The notes: a model not told the origin generated them from the sequence alone. Positions 1-9,234 are shown, numbered from the stretch's first letter. The stretch: 64,000 nucleotides of DNA from JASLMY01 sp965226475 (GCA_965226475.1 CBDDDJ010000004.1:1550001-1614000), one strand, 5' to 3'. Translations and numbers: made by a program.

Positions 1-807
1 AGGGGCGGTTTCGCGCGGTATGGCGCGGGGTCTGCGGCGCTACCAGTGCAAGGGCTGCGGCAGGACCTTCAACGCGCTGACCGGTACGCCGCTGTCGGGC
101 CTGCACCACAAGGAACGCTGGCTGTCGTTCGGGGCGTCGCTGGCGGAGGGGGAGACGGTGAAGGCCTCGGCGGCGCGCTGCGACGTGGCGGTGAGCACGG
201 CGTTCCGCTGGCGTCACCGGTTTCTGGCGGCGGCGCGGAGCGATTCGGAGGTGCTCAAGGGGATCGTGGAAGCGGACGAGACCTACGTCCTGGAGAGCCG
301 GAAGGGCGCGCGCGGGCTGGGACGCAAGGCACGGCGGCGGGGCGGCAAGGCGAAGAAGCGCGGCCTCTCGCGCGAGCAGGTGCCGGTTCTCATGGCGGCG
401 GACCGGAGCGGGACGACGGTGAGCGCGGTGCTGCCCAGGGTCGACGCGGCGGCGCTCACGGCTGCTCTCGACCCGGTGGTCGCGAAGGACGCCCTGCTGG
501 TCTCCGACGGTGGCGCGAGCTATCCACCTTGCGCCGCCGCGCTCGGGGTGAGCCACGAAGCACTCAACCTTGCGCCGCCGCGCTCGGGGTGAGCCACGAA
601 GCACTCAACCGCTCGGGGGAACGGGTTCGGGGCGATCTGCATGTGCAGACGGTGAACAGCCGCCACAGCCGGTTGAAGGACTTGCTGCGTCCCCGCCGCG
701 GCATCGCCACCCGCTATCTGGACAACTACCTGAGCTGGTTCCACCTCGTCGGCCTCGCCCCCGGCGCCAATGACCGAGCCTGCCTCGCCGCCGCCGTAAC
801 AAGGTGA
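1..807 (+). pseudogene. IS1595-family transposase, 5' truncated and frameshifted
   Basis: The gene runs off the left edge of the window. What remains starts inside the N-terminal zinc ribbon (YQCKGCGRTF) and continues into the DDE-like transposase core, with EADETYV and SDGGASY as the two Asp blocks. The C-terminal block TVNSRHSRLKDLLRP and the end RYLDNYLSWFHLV are typical of IS1595/ISXO2 transposases. The frame is broken by a 41-bp tandem duplication. Deleting one copy joins the two halves into one continuous protein, so the lesion is recent or an artefact. The element's terminal repeats were not identified. About 80 bases without a gene separate it from the regulator downstream. Confidence 0.85.
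528..609 (+). repeat. 41-bp perfect tandem duplication breaking the transposase
   Basis: Two identical 41-base units lie head to tail (528-568 and 569-609). Each encodes AAALGVSHEALN. Because 41 is not a multiple of three, the second copy shifts the frame; removing it restores ...SHEALNRSGERV... and the rest of the transposase. Confidence 0.95.
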
Positions 808-887
808 TGCATACATTTCACAAATTGAGCCTTTTTTTCCCCGCTTCCGTGCGGCTATTTTCCGCCGGCGCCGGCGCTTCTCATGCT

Positions 888-1589
888 CTACGACGTCGCC
901 GACGCACCCGTGACCTCGGGCCACATGTCGCGGATATGGTCGTGCAGGCGCATGGTGTGCTCGCGCACGAGGCGGGAGGCGAGGTCGGCGTCGCGGCGCT
1001 CCAGGGCCTCGATGATGCCCATGTGGTCGGCGAGGGAGTGCACGGCCCGGTTGCTCTCGCCCATGGCGCGGCGGCGGACGGCGTACATGTGCAGGAACAG
1101 GCCATCCGCCATTTCGCGGATCATCGCACAGCCCGAGAGCTTGAGGATCCGCTGGTGGAACTCGATGTTGGCCTCCGAATATTCGGCGATGTCGGCCCGT
1201 GCCTCGTTCATGCTGTAGCGGGCGGCGAGGCGGCGGAGGTCGGCGAATTCCGCATCGCTCGCTCGTTCCGTCGCCAGCCGTGCCGCCATGCTCTCCAGCG
1301 CCGCCCAGACCACCACCATCTCCTGGATCTCTTCCAGGTTCTTGCGCCGGACGTAGACGCCGCGCCGCGCCTTGATCTCGACGAAGCCGTCCTGTTCCAG
1401 CCGCGCCAGCGCCTCGCGGACCGGCGTGCGCGAGATGCCGAGCTGCGCCGCCATGCGCCGCTCGTCGAGGCGCAGGTCGGTCTCGGGATCGTAGATGTTC
1501 ATGGCGACGATCGCATCGCGCAGGACCTCGTGGATATGGTTCTTCAGCGTGAAGTTCGTCGCCACGGGGCTGAGTTCGAGGGTGTTCAC
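888..1589 (-). CDS. GntR-family (FCD/FadR subfamily) transcriptional regulator of the oxalate operon
   Basis: This 233-aa protein has an N-terminal winged helix-turn-helix at about residues 20-80 (core RMAAQLGISRTPVREALARL) and an FCD ligand-binding domain at about 95-215. The FCD domain has Asp and His residues spaced as in metal-binding members (EFHQRI, LADHMG, HDHIR). I chose the GTG at 1589 because it begins right after the stop of frc; the longer upstream ATG would overlap frc by 50 bases. It is the last gene of oxc-frc-gntR, so it probably regulates its own operon. The likely target is the palindrome upstream of oxc, and oxalyl-CoA or oxalate would be a plausible effector (inference). 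Confidence 0.85.
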   Translation of the reverse strand: MNTLELSPVATNFTLKNHIHEVLRDAIVAMNIYDPETDLRLDERRMAAQLGISRTPVREALARLEQDGFVEIKARRGVYVRRKNLEEIQEMVVVWAALESMAARLATERASDAEFADLRRLAARYSMNEARADIAEYSEANIEFHQRILKLSGCAMIREMADGLFLHMYAVRRRAMGESNRAVHSLADHMGIIEALERRDADLASRLVREHTMRLHDHIRDMWPEVTGASATS

Positions 1590-1614
1590 CGCTCGCGCTT
1601 TCGGCGGGCCGCCG

Positions 1615-2892
1615 TCACTCGGCCGCGTCCCGGCGCGTGGCCGCGCCGACGGCGCCCGAATCAATGATTTCCCGCAGTTCCGCCCCCCCGTAGCCGAGCA
1701 CGTCGGCGAGGATCTCCACCGTGTGCTCGCCCAGCAGCGGCGAGCGCACCACCTCGGCCGGCGAATCCGAGAGCTTGACCGGCAATCCGACCGAGAGGTA
1801 GGGGCCGCGCTCGGGGTGGTCGACCTCGACGATGGTGCCGGTCGCGCGCAGGCCCTCGTCCTCGGCGATCTCCTTCATGGAGAGGATCGGGCCCACCGGA
1901 ATGTCGAGCGGGTTGCAGATCTCCATCACCTCGAACTTGCTCTTGGTCATGGTCCAGGCCTCGATCCGCCCGAAGATCTCGTTCAGCTTGTCGAGCCGTT
2001 CGGGCGGGGTGGCGTAGCCTTCCTTGCTCTTCCACTCCACTTCGCCGATGACGTCGCAGATCTTCTCCCAGGCCGCCGCCTGGGTGATGAAGTAGGTGTA
2101 GGCGTCCGGATCCGTCTCCCAGCCCTTGCACTTCAGGATCCGGCCCGGCTGGCCGCCGCCCGAATCGTTGCCCGCGCGCGGCGTCGCCTCGCCGAAGGGG
2201 ATGCCTTCGCCGTGTTGGGAATATTCGGTGAGGGGCCCGGCCGCCAGCCGTTGCTGGTCGCGCAGCTTGACCCGGCAGAGGTTCAAGACGCCGTCCTGCA
2301 TGGCCGCCAGCACCTTCTGCCCGCGCCCGGACTTCTCGCGCTGGAAGAGGGCGGAGACGATGCCGAGGGCGAGATTCAGGCCGGTGCCGCTATCGCCGAT
2401 CTGCGCGCCGGTCACCACCGGAAGGCCGTCGGGGAAGCCGGTGGTCGAGGCGGCGCCGCCGGCGCATTGGGCGACGTTCTCGTAGACCTTGCAGTCCTCG
2501 TACTGGCCCGGCCCGAAGCCCTTGACCGAGGCCATGATCATGCGCGGGTTGATCTCCTGGATCCGCTCCCAGCCGAAGCCCATGCGGTCGAGGGCGCCGG
2601 GCGCGAAGTTCTCGACCAGCACGTCGCAGGTCTCGATCAGGCGGGTCAGCACCTGTTTGCCGGTCTCGTGCTTGGAATTGAGCTCGATCGAGCGCTTGTT
2701 GTGGTTCAGCATGGTGAAGTAGAGGCTGTCGGCGCCCGGCTTGTCGACCAGCTGGTTGCGGGTCGGATCGCCGGAGCCCGGGCGTTCCACCTTGATCACG
2801 TCGGCGCCGAGCCAGGCCAGCAGCTGGGTGCAGGTCGGGCCGGACTGGACGTGGGTGAAATCGAGGATTCGGATACCGTCGAGGGCCTTCAT
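1615..2892 (-). CDS. frc: Formyl-CoA:oxalate CoA-transferase
   Basis: This class III CoA-transferase of 425 aa moves CoA from formyl-CoA to oxalate, giving oxalyl-CoA for the decarboxylase encoded upstream. The diagnostic stretch YEDCKVYENVAQCAGG is followed by GAQIGDSGTG, where Asp167 is the expected catalytic aspartate. A glycine-rich active-site loop (GGGQPG) lies near residue 257. The length fits the family. It follows oxc with a 47-base gap on the same strand, the classic pairing for cytoplasmic oxalate catabolism and acid tolerance. The product family is near certain. Whether oxalate is the only acceptor cannot be seen from sequence. Confidence 0.93.
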   Translation of the reverse strand: MKALDGIRILDFTHVQSGPTCTQLLAWLGADVIKVERPGSGDPTRNQLVDKPGADSLYFTMLNHNKRSIELNSKHETGKQVLTRLIETCDVLVENFAPGALDRMGFGWERIQEINPRMIMASVKGFGPGQYEDCKVYENVAQCAGGAASTTGFPDGLPVVTGAQIGDSGTGLNLALGIVSALFQREKSGRGQKVLAAMQDGVLNLCRVKLRDQQRLAAGPLTEYSQHGEGIPFGEATPRAGNDSGGGQPGRILKCKGWETDPDAYTYFITQAAAWEKICDVIGEVEWKSKEGYATPPERLDKLNEIFGRIEAWTMTKSKFEVMEICNPLDIPVGPILSMKEIAEDEGLRATGTIVEVDHPERGPYLSVGLPVKLSDSPAEVVRSPLLGEHTVEILADVLGYGGAELREIIDSGAVGAATRRDAAE

Positions 2893-2939
2893 CTGGCGCT
2901 CCTCCCTGGGTCTTGGGCGTTCGGGCTCGGCCGTGCCGC

Positions 2940-4673
2940 CTATTTCTTGGCGACGATGCTTTGCGGGTTGAGGTTGCCGATCCGCCCGCTCTCGGTGCCG
3001 GCGGTCGGATCGATCACGGCGTTGACCAGGGTCGGCTTGGCCGAGGCGATCGCCTCGCGCACCGCGCGGCCCAGTTCGTCGGGCGAGGTCGCGGTGAGGC
3101 CGATGCCGCCGAAGGCCTGAATCAGCTGGTCGTAGCGCGTGTCCTTGGTGAAGACCGTCGTGGCCGGATCGCCGCCGGCGGAGTTGACGTCGGTGCCGCG
3201 GTAGATGCCGCCGTTGTTGAAGACGACGACGCAGATCGGCAGACGATAGCGGCAGACGGTCTCGATCTCCATGCCGGAGAAGCCGAAGGCGCTGTCGCCC
3301 TCGATCGCCAGCACCGGGCAGCCGGTCTCGACCGCCGCGGCGATGGCCTGGCCCATGCCGATGCCCATGACGCCCCAGGTGCCGACGTCGAGCCGCTTGC
3401 GGGGCTTGTACATGTCGATGATGGAGCGGGTGAAGTCGAGGGTGTTGGCGCCCTCGTTCACCAGCACGACGTCGGGATTGTCGGCGATCACGCCCTTCAG
3501 CGCGCCCAGCGCCCCGTGGTAGTCCATCGGCACGTTGTTGTTCCGCAGGCGGGGCGCCATGCGGGCGACGTTGCTCTCCTTCTTCTCATGAACCGCGTCG
3601 GTCCAGGCGGCGGGCGGCGGCGCCCAGTCGTCGCCCATGCCGTCGAGCAGGGCCTGGACGCAGGAACCGATGTCGCCGACCAATGGCGCGGCGATCTCGA
3701 CGTTGCTGTCCATCTCCTTGGGCTCGATGTCGATGTGGACGAAGCGTTTCGGCGCCTCGCCCCAGGTCCGCCCCTTGCCGTGGCTCAGCAGCCAGTTGAG
3801 CCGGGCGCCGATCAGCATCACCGTGTCCGCCTCCTTCAGCACCAGCGAACGCGCCGGGCCGGCCGAGAGCGGATGATCGTCGGGCAGCAGGCCCTTGGCC
3901 ATGCTCATCGGCAGGTAGGGGATGGCGCTCTTCTCGACCAGGGCGCGGATGGCCTCGTCCTCTTGCGCGTAGGCGGCGCCCTTGCCGAGGATGATCAGCG
4001 GCCGTTCCGCCGCCCGCAGCACATCGAGCGCGCGCTCAATCGCGTCCGGCGCCGGGATCGCCCTCGGCGCGGGATCGATAACCTCGACGAGGCTGGCGGC
4101 GCCCGCCTCGGCGTCCATCGCCTGGCCCAGCAGAGCAGCCGGCAGGTCGAGATAGACGCCGCCCGGCCGGCCCGAGACGGCGGCGCGGATCGCGCGGGCG
4201 ATGCCGATGCCGATGTCCTGGGCATTCAGAATTCGGTAGGCGGCCTTGCACAGCGGCTTGGCGATGGCGAGCTGGTCCATCTCCTCGTAGTCGCCCTGTT
4301 GCAAATCGACGATCTCGCGCTCGGACGAGCCGCTCAATAGGATCATCGGGTAGCAGTTGGTGCTGGCGTGCGCCAGCGCGGTCAGGCCGTTCAAAAAGCC
4401 GGGCGCCGAGACGGTCATGCAGACGCCGGGCTTTTGCGTCAGATAGCCGGCGATCGCCGCCGCGTAGCCCGCGTTCTGCTCGTGGCGAAAGGAGAGCACG
4501 CGCATGCCCTCGGCCTGCATGAAGCGGCCGAGGTCGGTGATCGGGATGCCGGGCACGTTGTAGATGGTCTCGATGCCGTTCAGCTTCAGCGCATCGATCA
4601 CCAGGTGAAAGCCGTCGGTGAGCGCGCCCGCCTCCCCCGCCTCGTTCTGGATCTCGGCTTCCCTCGTCGCCAT
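2940..4673 (-). CDS. oxc: Oxalyl-CoA decarboxylase (thiamine-diphosphate dependent)
   Basis: This 577-aa enzyme decarboxylates oxalyl-CoA to formyl-CoA and CO2. It has the three-domain ThDP fold. The activating glutamate lies in RHEQNAGY (Glu65). The ThDP/Mg motif runs from GDSAFGFSG (459 onward) to FNNGGIYRG, as in characterised Oxc proteins. The ATG chosen has a strong ribosome-binding site (GGGGAGGA) 8 bases upstream; a start 26 codons earlier would place coding sequence over the operator. It is the first gene of the operon with frc and the GntR regulator. Together Frc and Oxc form a cycle that consumes oxalate and a proton and releases formate and CO2. Confidence 0.95.
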   Translation of the reverse strand: MATREAEIQNEAGEAGALTDGFHLVIDALKLNGIETIYNVPGIPITDLGRFMQAEGMRVLSFRHEQNAGYAAAIAGYLTQKPGVCMTVSAPGFLNGLTALAHASTNCYPMILLSGSSEREIVDLQQGDYEEMDQLAIAKPLCKAAYRILNAQDIGIGIARAIRAAVSGRPGGVYLDLPAALLGQAMDAEAGAASLVEVIDPAPRAIPAPDAIERALDVLRAAERPLIILGKGAAYAQEDEAIRALVEKSAIPYLPMSMAKGLLPDDHPLSAGPARSLVLKEADTVMLIGARLNWLLSHGKGRTWGEAPKRFVHIDIEPKEMDSNVEIAAPLVGDIGSCVQALLDGMGDDWAPPPAAWTDAVHEKKESNVARMAPRLRNNNVPMDYHGALGALKGVIADNPDVVLVNEGANTLDFTRSIIDMYKPRKRLDVGTWGVMGIGMGQAIAAAVETGCPVLAIEGDSAFGFSGMEIETVCRYRLPICVVVFNNGGIYRGTDVNSAGGDPATTVFTKDTRYDQLIQAFGGIGLTATSPDELGRAVREAIASAKPTLVNAVIDPTAGTESGRIGNLNPQSIVAKK

Positions 4674-4712
4674 GTCTCGATTCCTCCCCTCGCGCGGGCC
4701 TGGGGCCCGGAT

Positions 4713-4740
4713 TTCGGTATCTGGTATACCAGATACCGAA
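4713..4740. promoter_or_regulatory. Perfect 28-bp palindrome, probable GntR operator upstream of oxc
   Basis: The two 14-base halves are exact reverse complements, centred on TGGTATACCA. This core fits the TNGTNNNACNA pattern bound by FadR-subfamily GntR proteins. It lies 40-67 bases upstream of the oxc start, where it would cover the promoter. The remaining bases to the first insertion sequence (4741-4999) contain no gene I can support. Confidence 0.75.
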
Positions 4741-5053
4741 GGCGCCGCCAAGCGGCCGCGCGGGAGGCGAGCGTAAAGGGGCGCCTCGTTTTCCGAACGA
4801 CGATGGCGGCGATATCATCAATCGACCATGCGGTCCTTCTTCGAAATCTTTTCGATCAGGCCGTTGCTGGATTAGGCTCGATTTCCTCCGGTCTGCTCCC
4901 TGATCCGGTTTTGAGACCGGCTCAGGTCGCGATCGCACATTCCGGTGGCGGGATGGTGACACACAAACGTCACAAAACCAGACAGGTCCTGTGAGGGCCT
5001 GAGCTTGCCGGGGTTTCGTGGACACCTGATCATTTGGGATGGAGGAGTCCACG

Positions 5054-5410
5054 ATGTCCCGCAAACGAGCACCGTATCCGCATGCGTTCCGCGCCCAGCT
5101 TGTCGAACTGGTCCGGGCCGGCCGCACGCCCGAGGAGCTGAGCCGGGAGTTCGAGCCGACGGCACAATCGATCCGCAACTGGGTGGCCGCCACCGATTTG
5201 GCGGAGGGCCGCCGCACCGAAATCCCGACGGGCCGGGAACACGAGGAGTTGAAACGGCTCCGGCGTGAGAACCGGCGACTTCGTCAGGAGCGGGAGATAC
5301 TGGCAATAGGTGAGCGGGATCAGGAAACGGTCCAGTGGACCGTTTCCCCCGCGAACGCCTGGTTCGCACGGGAGACCGACGCGATATCGGACGGCTCTTT
5401 GCGTTCGTGA
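5054..5410 (+). CDS. IS3-family transposase OrfA
   Basis: This 118-aa protein starts MSRKRAPYPHAFRAQLVELV. It has a helix-turn-helix of the IS3 OrfA type (EPTAQSIRNWVAATDL) and a C-terminal leucine/charged coiled coil (ELKRLRRENRRLRQEREIL). It would bind the element ends and multimerise with OrfB. OrfB overlaps it in another frame, as is usual for programmed frameshifting in IS3 elements, but no clear slippery heptamer was found. The second start codon was preferred over one five codons upstream because it matches the family N-terminus. Confidence 0.85.
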   Translation: MSRKRAPYPHAFRAQLVELVRAGRTPEELSREFEPTAQSIRNWVAATDLAEGRRTEIPTGREHEELKRLRRENRRLRQEREILAIGERDQETVQWTVSPANAWFARETDAISDGSLRS

Positions 5411-7290
5411 AGGCGTACCAGGCCATCTACCCGAGCGCCATGATGTGCCGGCTGCTCGAAGTCTCCACCGCCGGCTATCACGCCTGGCGCCGCAAGCGGC
5501 CAAGCCGTCGGGAGATCGACGACGCGGCGCTGACGGCGCGGATCGCCGAGATCCACAAGGCGTCCGACGGCACCTACGGGTCGCCCCGGATCCATGCCGA
5601 GCTTCGCGATGAAGGCATGGCCGTCGGTCGCAAGCGGGTCGCCCGCTTGATGCGCCTGGCCGCCCTGGCGGGCGTCAGCCGGCGACGGCGGCCCAAGACG
5701 ACGGTTCGGGACGAAGAGGCTCGGCCGGCGCCGGACCTGGTGGAGCGCAACTTCCACGTCGAGGCGATGGACGAGCTCTGGGTCGCCCTTGCGAAAGGCT
5801 TACGCGCCGCCGCCGGCGCCACGGTCCTTTCTCACACCTATGTGCCGACCGCGACCGGCTTTCTCTATCTGGCCGTGGTCCTCGACGCTTTCAGCCGCCG
5901 CGTCGTCGGCTGGTCCATGGAAACCCATCTCAGGGCCGCCCTGGTCTTGCAGGCCCTCGACATGGCGGTCAAACGACGGCAGCCGAAGAAGGTGATCCAT
6001 CACTCCGACCAGGGCTCGCAGGGTGAGTTCAATCGGTCGTCGCAACACTCTGGCATAGGAGGTTGCTATGACGGTACGCAGACGGCGGTCGGATTGGTCT
6101 GGACGGAGCAAGTTGCATTCGCCAGGTCGACCGGACTCGGCACGGCGTGAAGAGCTTGTTCGGTTCTGGGCAGCGATTGCGACGGGGCGTTCGAGCGAGG
6201 ACGCGGCCCGAGATGCCGGTGTATCCCCTCCGGTAGGCTCGAGGTGGTTCCGGAGGTCGGGCGGCATGCCACCATCACATTTATCGCAATCGGCCAAGCC
6301 GCTGTCAGGACGTTACCTGTCTTTCGAGGAACGTGAGGAGATTGCTCTTCTGCGCGCCCAGGGAAGAGGCATACGTCATATTGCTTGCCGGCTGGAGCGA
6401 GCACCGTCGACGATCTCCCGCGAGGTGCGGCGCAACGCGGCGACCCGAAGCGGTGGCCTGGACTACCGAGCAACGACGGCGCAGTGGCATGCTGATCGAT
6501 CCGCCAAAAGGCCGAAGCCAGCCAAGCTGGCAACGAATGAGGCGCTGCGGCGCTATGTGCAGGATCGGCTTGCGGGTCGGATCTCGGCACCGGATGGAAC
6601 GGTGATCGAGGGGCCACGCGTCGTCTGGAACGGTCGTCGGCATGGGCCGCGGCAGCACAGGCGATGGGCCAGGGCCTGGAGTCCTGAGCAGATCGCGCAC
6701 CGTCTTCGGATCGACTATCCTGGGGACGGGCCCGAGGATCAAGCCATGCGGATCAGTCATGAGGCGATCTATCAGGCGCTCTACGTACAGGGCCGCGGCG
6801 CACTCCGTCGTGAGCTGACCGCCTGCCTTCGCACGGGAAGGGCACTGCGCGTGCCTCGGGCACGTAGCCGCCGGCGGGGCAAATCCTTCGTCACGCCTGA
6901 GATCATGATCAGTGAACGATCGGCGGAAGCAGCTGATCGGGCCGTACCCGGACACTGGGAAGGTGACCTGATCATCGGCTTGGGCAGATCGGCGATCGGC
7001 ACTCTGGTGGAACGCACCACGCGGTTCACAATGCTGCTGCATCTTCCCCGAATGGAAGGCCACGGCACCGTCCCGCGCGTAAAGAACGGGCCTGCGCTTG
7101 CCGGTCATGGGGCTGAAGCGGTTCGCGATGCCATCGCCCGGACGATCACGACATTGCCAGCGCAGCTTCGCCGCTCGCTGACCTGGGACCAGGGAGCAGA
7201 GATGGCCAGGCATGCGGATCTGCGGATCGCAACCGGCCTTCCCGTCTACTTCTGCTGTAGCGCACCCGGTTCCTTGGACACAAGTTTGTC

Positions 7291-8196
7291 TCACGCGGCG
7301 GGCCTGATTGAGATCGCGGCGTGCCACGCCTGACGAGCTTGAGCGGGGCTCAGGTAGCCGTTCTTTTCGACGATCCACTGGGCATTGTAGAGTTCGACGA
7401 AGTCGCGGACGGCGTCCCGCAGCTCCGCGATGTTGCGGTAGATGCGACCATGGATGATCTGTTCCTTCAGCGTGCGATTGAACCGCTCGGCGACGCCGTT
7501 GGTCTGGGGCTCGGCGACGAAGGCGTAGGACGGCTGGATGCCCCAGAACTTGATCTGGTTGGTGAAGTGGTCCGACAGATACTGGGAGCCGTGATCCATC
7601 CGCAAGGCCAGCCCCCGAGCCGCGCCGGCCGCGGTCGAGCCATACAGCCCGGCAAGCCCCATGGAGATCGGCTGCAGGGCGGCGAAGCGGTCGCCGCGCT
7701 TGCAGACATGCCAGCCGACACACTCGGCGTTCCAATGCTCGACGGCGGTGAAGATCCAGCCCCAGCCGTCGTCCACCGTGAACACCCGAACGCCATCGGT
7801 GCCCCACATGAGGTTCGGGGCATGAGTGATGATCTCACCGTCATGGGGATTGCCGCCACGGCGGCGGCAGCGATGGGGCGAGAGCAGATTGTTCTCGCGC
7901 ATCAGGCGGAGCACCCGCTTGCGGGCAACCCGGATGTCGCGACAGACCCGAAGCCGAGCCCAGACCTTGCGGTAGCCCTCGCCCTCCCAGGGCGATGCCT
8001 CCAGGTCGGCTTCGATCGCCACCAGCAGCGCCTGGTCCGAGATCGCGGGCTTCGGTCCCCGACGCTTTGCCGGCGGCTGCTCGGCGTGCTGGCCGGAGGT
8101 CATGGCGTAGAACGAGGAGCGGGCCATGCCCCAGGCGGCGCAGACCCGCCGCAGGCCGTAGGCCAGACCCGTGCCGGGCGAGGTGGCGGCACTCAT
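7291..8196 (-). CDS. IS3-family transposase OrfB (intact)
   Basis: This 301-aa integrase-core transposase has an HTH_21-like region (DIRVARKRVLRLMRENNLLS). The DDE residues lie in MWGTDGVRVF, RMDHGSQYLS and NGVAERFNRTLKE. The N-terminus MSAATSPGTGLAYGLRRVCA overlaps the end of orfA by 4 bases. Length and motifs are those of a complete protein. It is transcribed against the disrupted IS30 and outer IS3 transposases. Confidence 0.9.
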   Translation of the reverse strand: MSAATSPGTGLAYGLRRVCAAWGMARSSFYAMTSGQHAEQPPAKRRGPKPAISDQALLVAIEADLEASPWEGEGYRKVWARLRVCRDIRVARKRVLRLMRENNLLSPHRCRRRGGNPHDGEIITHAPNLMWGTDGVRVFTVDDGWGWIFTAVEHWNAECVGWHVCKRGDRFAALQPISMGLAGLYGSTAAGAARGLALRMDHGSQYLSDHFTNQIKFWGIQPSYAFVAEPQTNGVAERFNRTLKEQIIHGRIYRNIAELRDAVRDFVELYNAQWIVEKNGYLSPAQARQAWHAAISIRPAA

Positions 8197-8624
8197 CGCC
8201 GCGACCTCCGCCGCCCCAAAGGGCCGAAGGTCTCCGTCTTGGCCTCCAGCAGTTCCACCTGCATGGTCAACTCTCCGATCCGCTTCATGGCGCTATCCAG
8301 TTCCGCCTGCACCGGATCGCCCTTGCGTTGCTTGAGCGAGGCGTCGATCCCGCCGATCGCTTTCTCACGCCACTGCTCGAGCCGGAAGATCTCTACGCCC
8401 AACTGGCGCGACAGAAGTTGCACCGGCTCGTCACGCAAAAGCCGCGGAACGACCTCACGCTTGCGCGCCACCGTCCATCGCTGGCCAAGTCCCAGCGGGC
8501 CTGCCGGCAAAGCCTGGCCTGGGGAAAACGTGGACGAGCCAAGCTCGCCCGCATTTACCACAGGCCCATCAACAGCAACTTTCTTCTCAAAATTATCGGC
8601 CATGTTCCGGTCCTCCTTGGACAC
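8193..8624 (-). CDS. IS3-family transposase OrfA (intact)
   Basis: This 143-aa protein has the HTH region typical of OrfA (RWTVARKREVVPRLLRDEPV, then LSRQLGVEIFRLEQW) and a C-terminal helix rich in leucine and charged residues (MKRIGELTMQVELLEAK). An alternative ATG seven codons in (MADNFEKK) is possible. It pairs with the overlapping OrfB. Confidence 0.85.
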   Translation of the reverse strand: MSKEDRNMADNFEKKVAVDGPVVNAGELGSSTFSPGQALPAGPLGLGQRWTVARKREVVPRLLRDEPVQLLSRQLGVEIFRLEQWREKAIGGIDASLKQRKGDPVQAELDSAMKRIGELTMQVELLEAKTETFGPLGRRRSRR

Positions 8625-9234
8625 TTCGATTAAGCCAATTCTGTGTCCAAGGAAACCGGGTCCGACTCACCGTCTACTTCTGCGAACCGCACAGCCCTTG
8701 GCAACGCGGAACGAACGAGAACACCAATGGACTGCTTCGACAGTACTTCCCGAAAGGAACCGATCTGAGCGCACACAGTCCGGACGTACTCGCAGTTGTT
8801 GCTGACGCGCTCAATACACGGCCCCGCAAGACCCTCGGATGGAGAACTCCCGCCGAAGCTCTGGACCAGTGCTTGCAGGCCAGTCAAACTGAACGTGTTG
8901 CGACGACCGGTTGAACCCGCCCAATATACCTCGATCGACTTCGATGCCCGCTGTGGCAAGGCCGGCATCCGCCCGTCGATGGGTTCCGTCGGCGACGCCT
9001 ACGACAACGCCATGGCCGAGAGCTTCTTCGCCACCCTCGAATGCGAGCTGATCGACCGCCGACGCTTCGAGAACCCCGACCACGCACGCCGCGAGGTCTT
9101 CCAGTTCATCGAAGGCTGGTACAATCCCCGAAGGCGGCATTCCGCCATCGGTTATAAGTCGCCCATCAACTACGAGAGGAGCATACCCCCCGTCGCGCCA
9201 ATCTTTGACAGTCCACGAAAGCGGGGGAACTCCA

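Larger units (their letters stand above)
7256..8669 (-). mobile_element. Inner IS3-family element with 14-bp flanking direct repeats
   Basis: The element starts TG and ends CA. Both ends carry ACCCGGTT(T)CCTTGGACACA in inverted orientation. It is flanked by identical copies of CCGTCTACTTCTGC (7242-7255 and 8670-8683); deleting the element plus one copy restores the IS30 transposase. Both transposase genes are intact, so this is the youngest and possibly active layer of the nest. A 14-bp duplication is long for an IS3-family element. Confidence 0.9.
6068..8914 (+). pseudogene. IS30-family transposase, interrupted
   Basis: The transposase has an N-terminal HTH region and the IS30 signature LSFEEREEIALLRAQGRGIR, followed by ERAPSTISREVRRN. 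The catalytic core has HWEGDLI (first Asp) and LTWDQGAEMA (second Asp). The frame breaks at LPVYFC (7255) and resumes at EPHSPWQRGTNENTNG (8684), which carries the catalytic Glu, ending VATTG. The inner insertion separates the second Asp from the Glu, so no functional enzyme is made unless the insertion excises. Confidence 0.88.
6021..8921 (+). mobile_element. IS30-family element inserted in the outer IS3 orfB
   Basis: The ends are imperfect inverted repeats: the left contains GTTCAATCGGTCGTCGCAAC and the right, inverted, GTTCAACCGGTCGTCGCAAC. The host gene is cut between GGCTCGCA and ATATACC, with CA present on both sides as a probable 2-bp target duplication. The element itself is interrupted by an IS3-type element; without that insertion it would be about 1.5 kb. 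Confidence 0.85.
5335..9230 (+). pseudogene. IS3-family transposase OrfB, interrupted by IS30-type insertion
   Basis: The N-terminal part runs to ...KKVIHHSDQGSQ near 6020. The frame resumes at YTSIDFDARCGKAG after 8923 and reads through GSVGDAYDNAMAESFF and the C-terminal EGWYNPRRRHSAIGY. Joining the halves across the insertion gives a normal integrase core. The first catalytic block is also damaged: after ELWVA, where the family has DITYVPT, 16 foreign codons (5788-5835) replace the Asp-Ile pair. The transposase would therefore be dead even without the insertion. The exact end of the frame is not clear because it stays open beyond the element. Confidence 0.8.
5000..9234 (+). mobile_element. 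Outer IS3-family element carrying nested insertions
   Basis: The left end begins TGAGCTTGCC and contains TTTCGTGGAC. The right end, read on the other strand, begins TGGAGTTCC and contains the same TTTCGTGGAC, so imperfect inverted repeats bound the element. It encodes orfA and orfB. orfB is split by an IS30-type element, itself split by another IS3-type element. No convincing target duplication was found at the outer ends. Confidence 0.75.
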
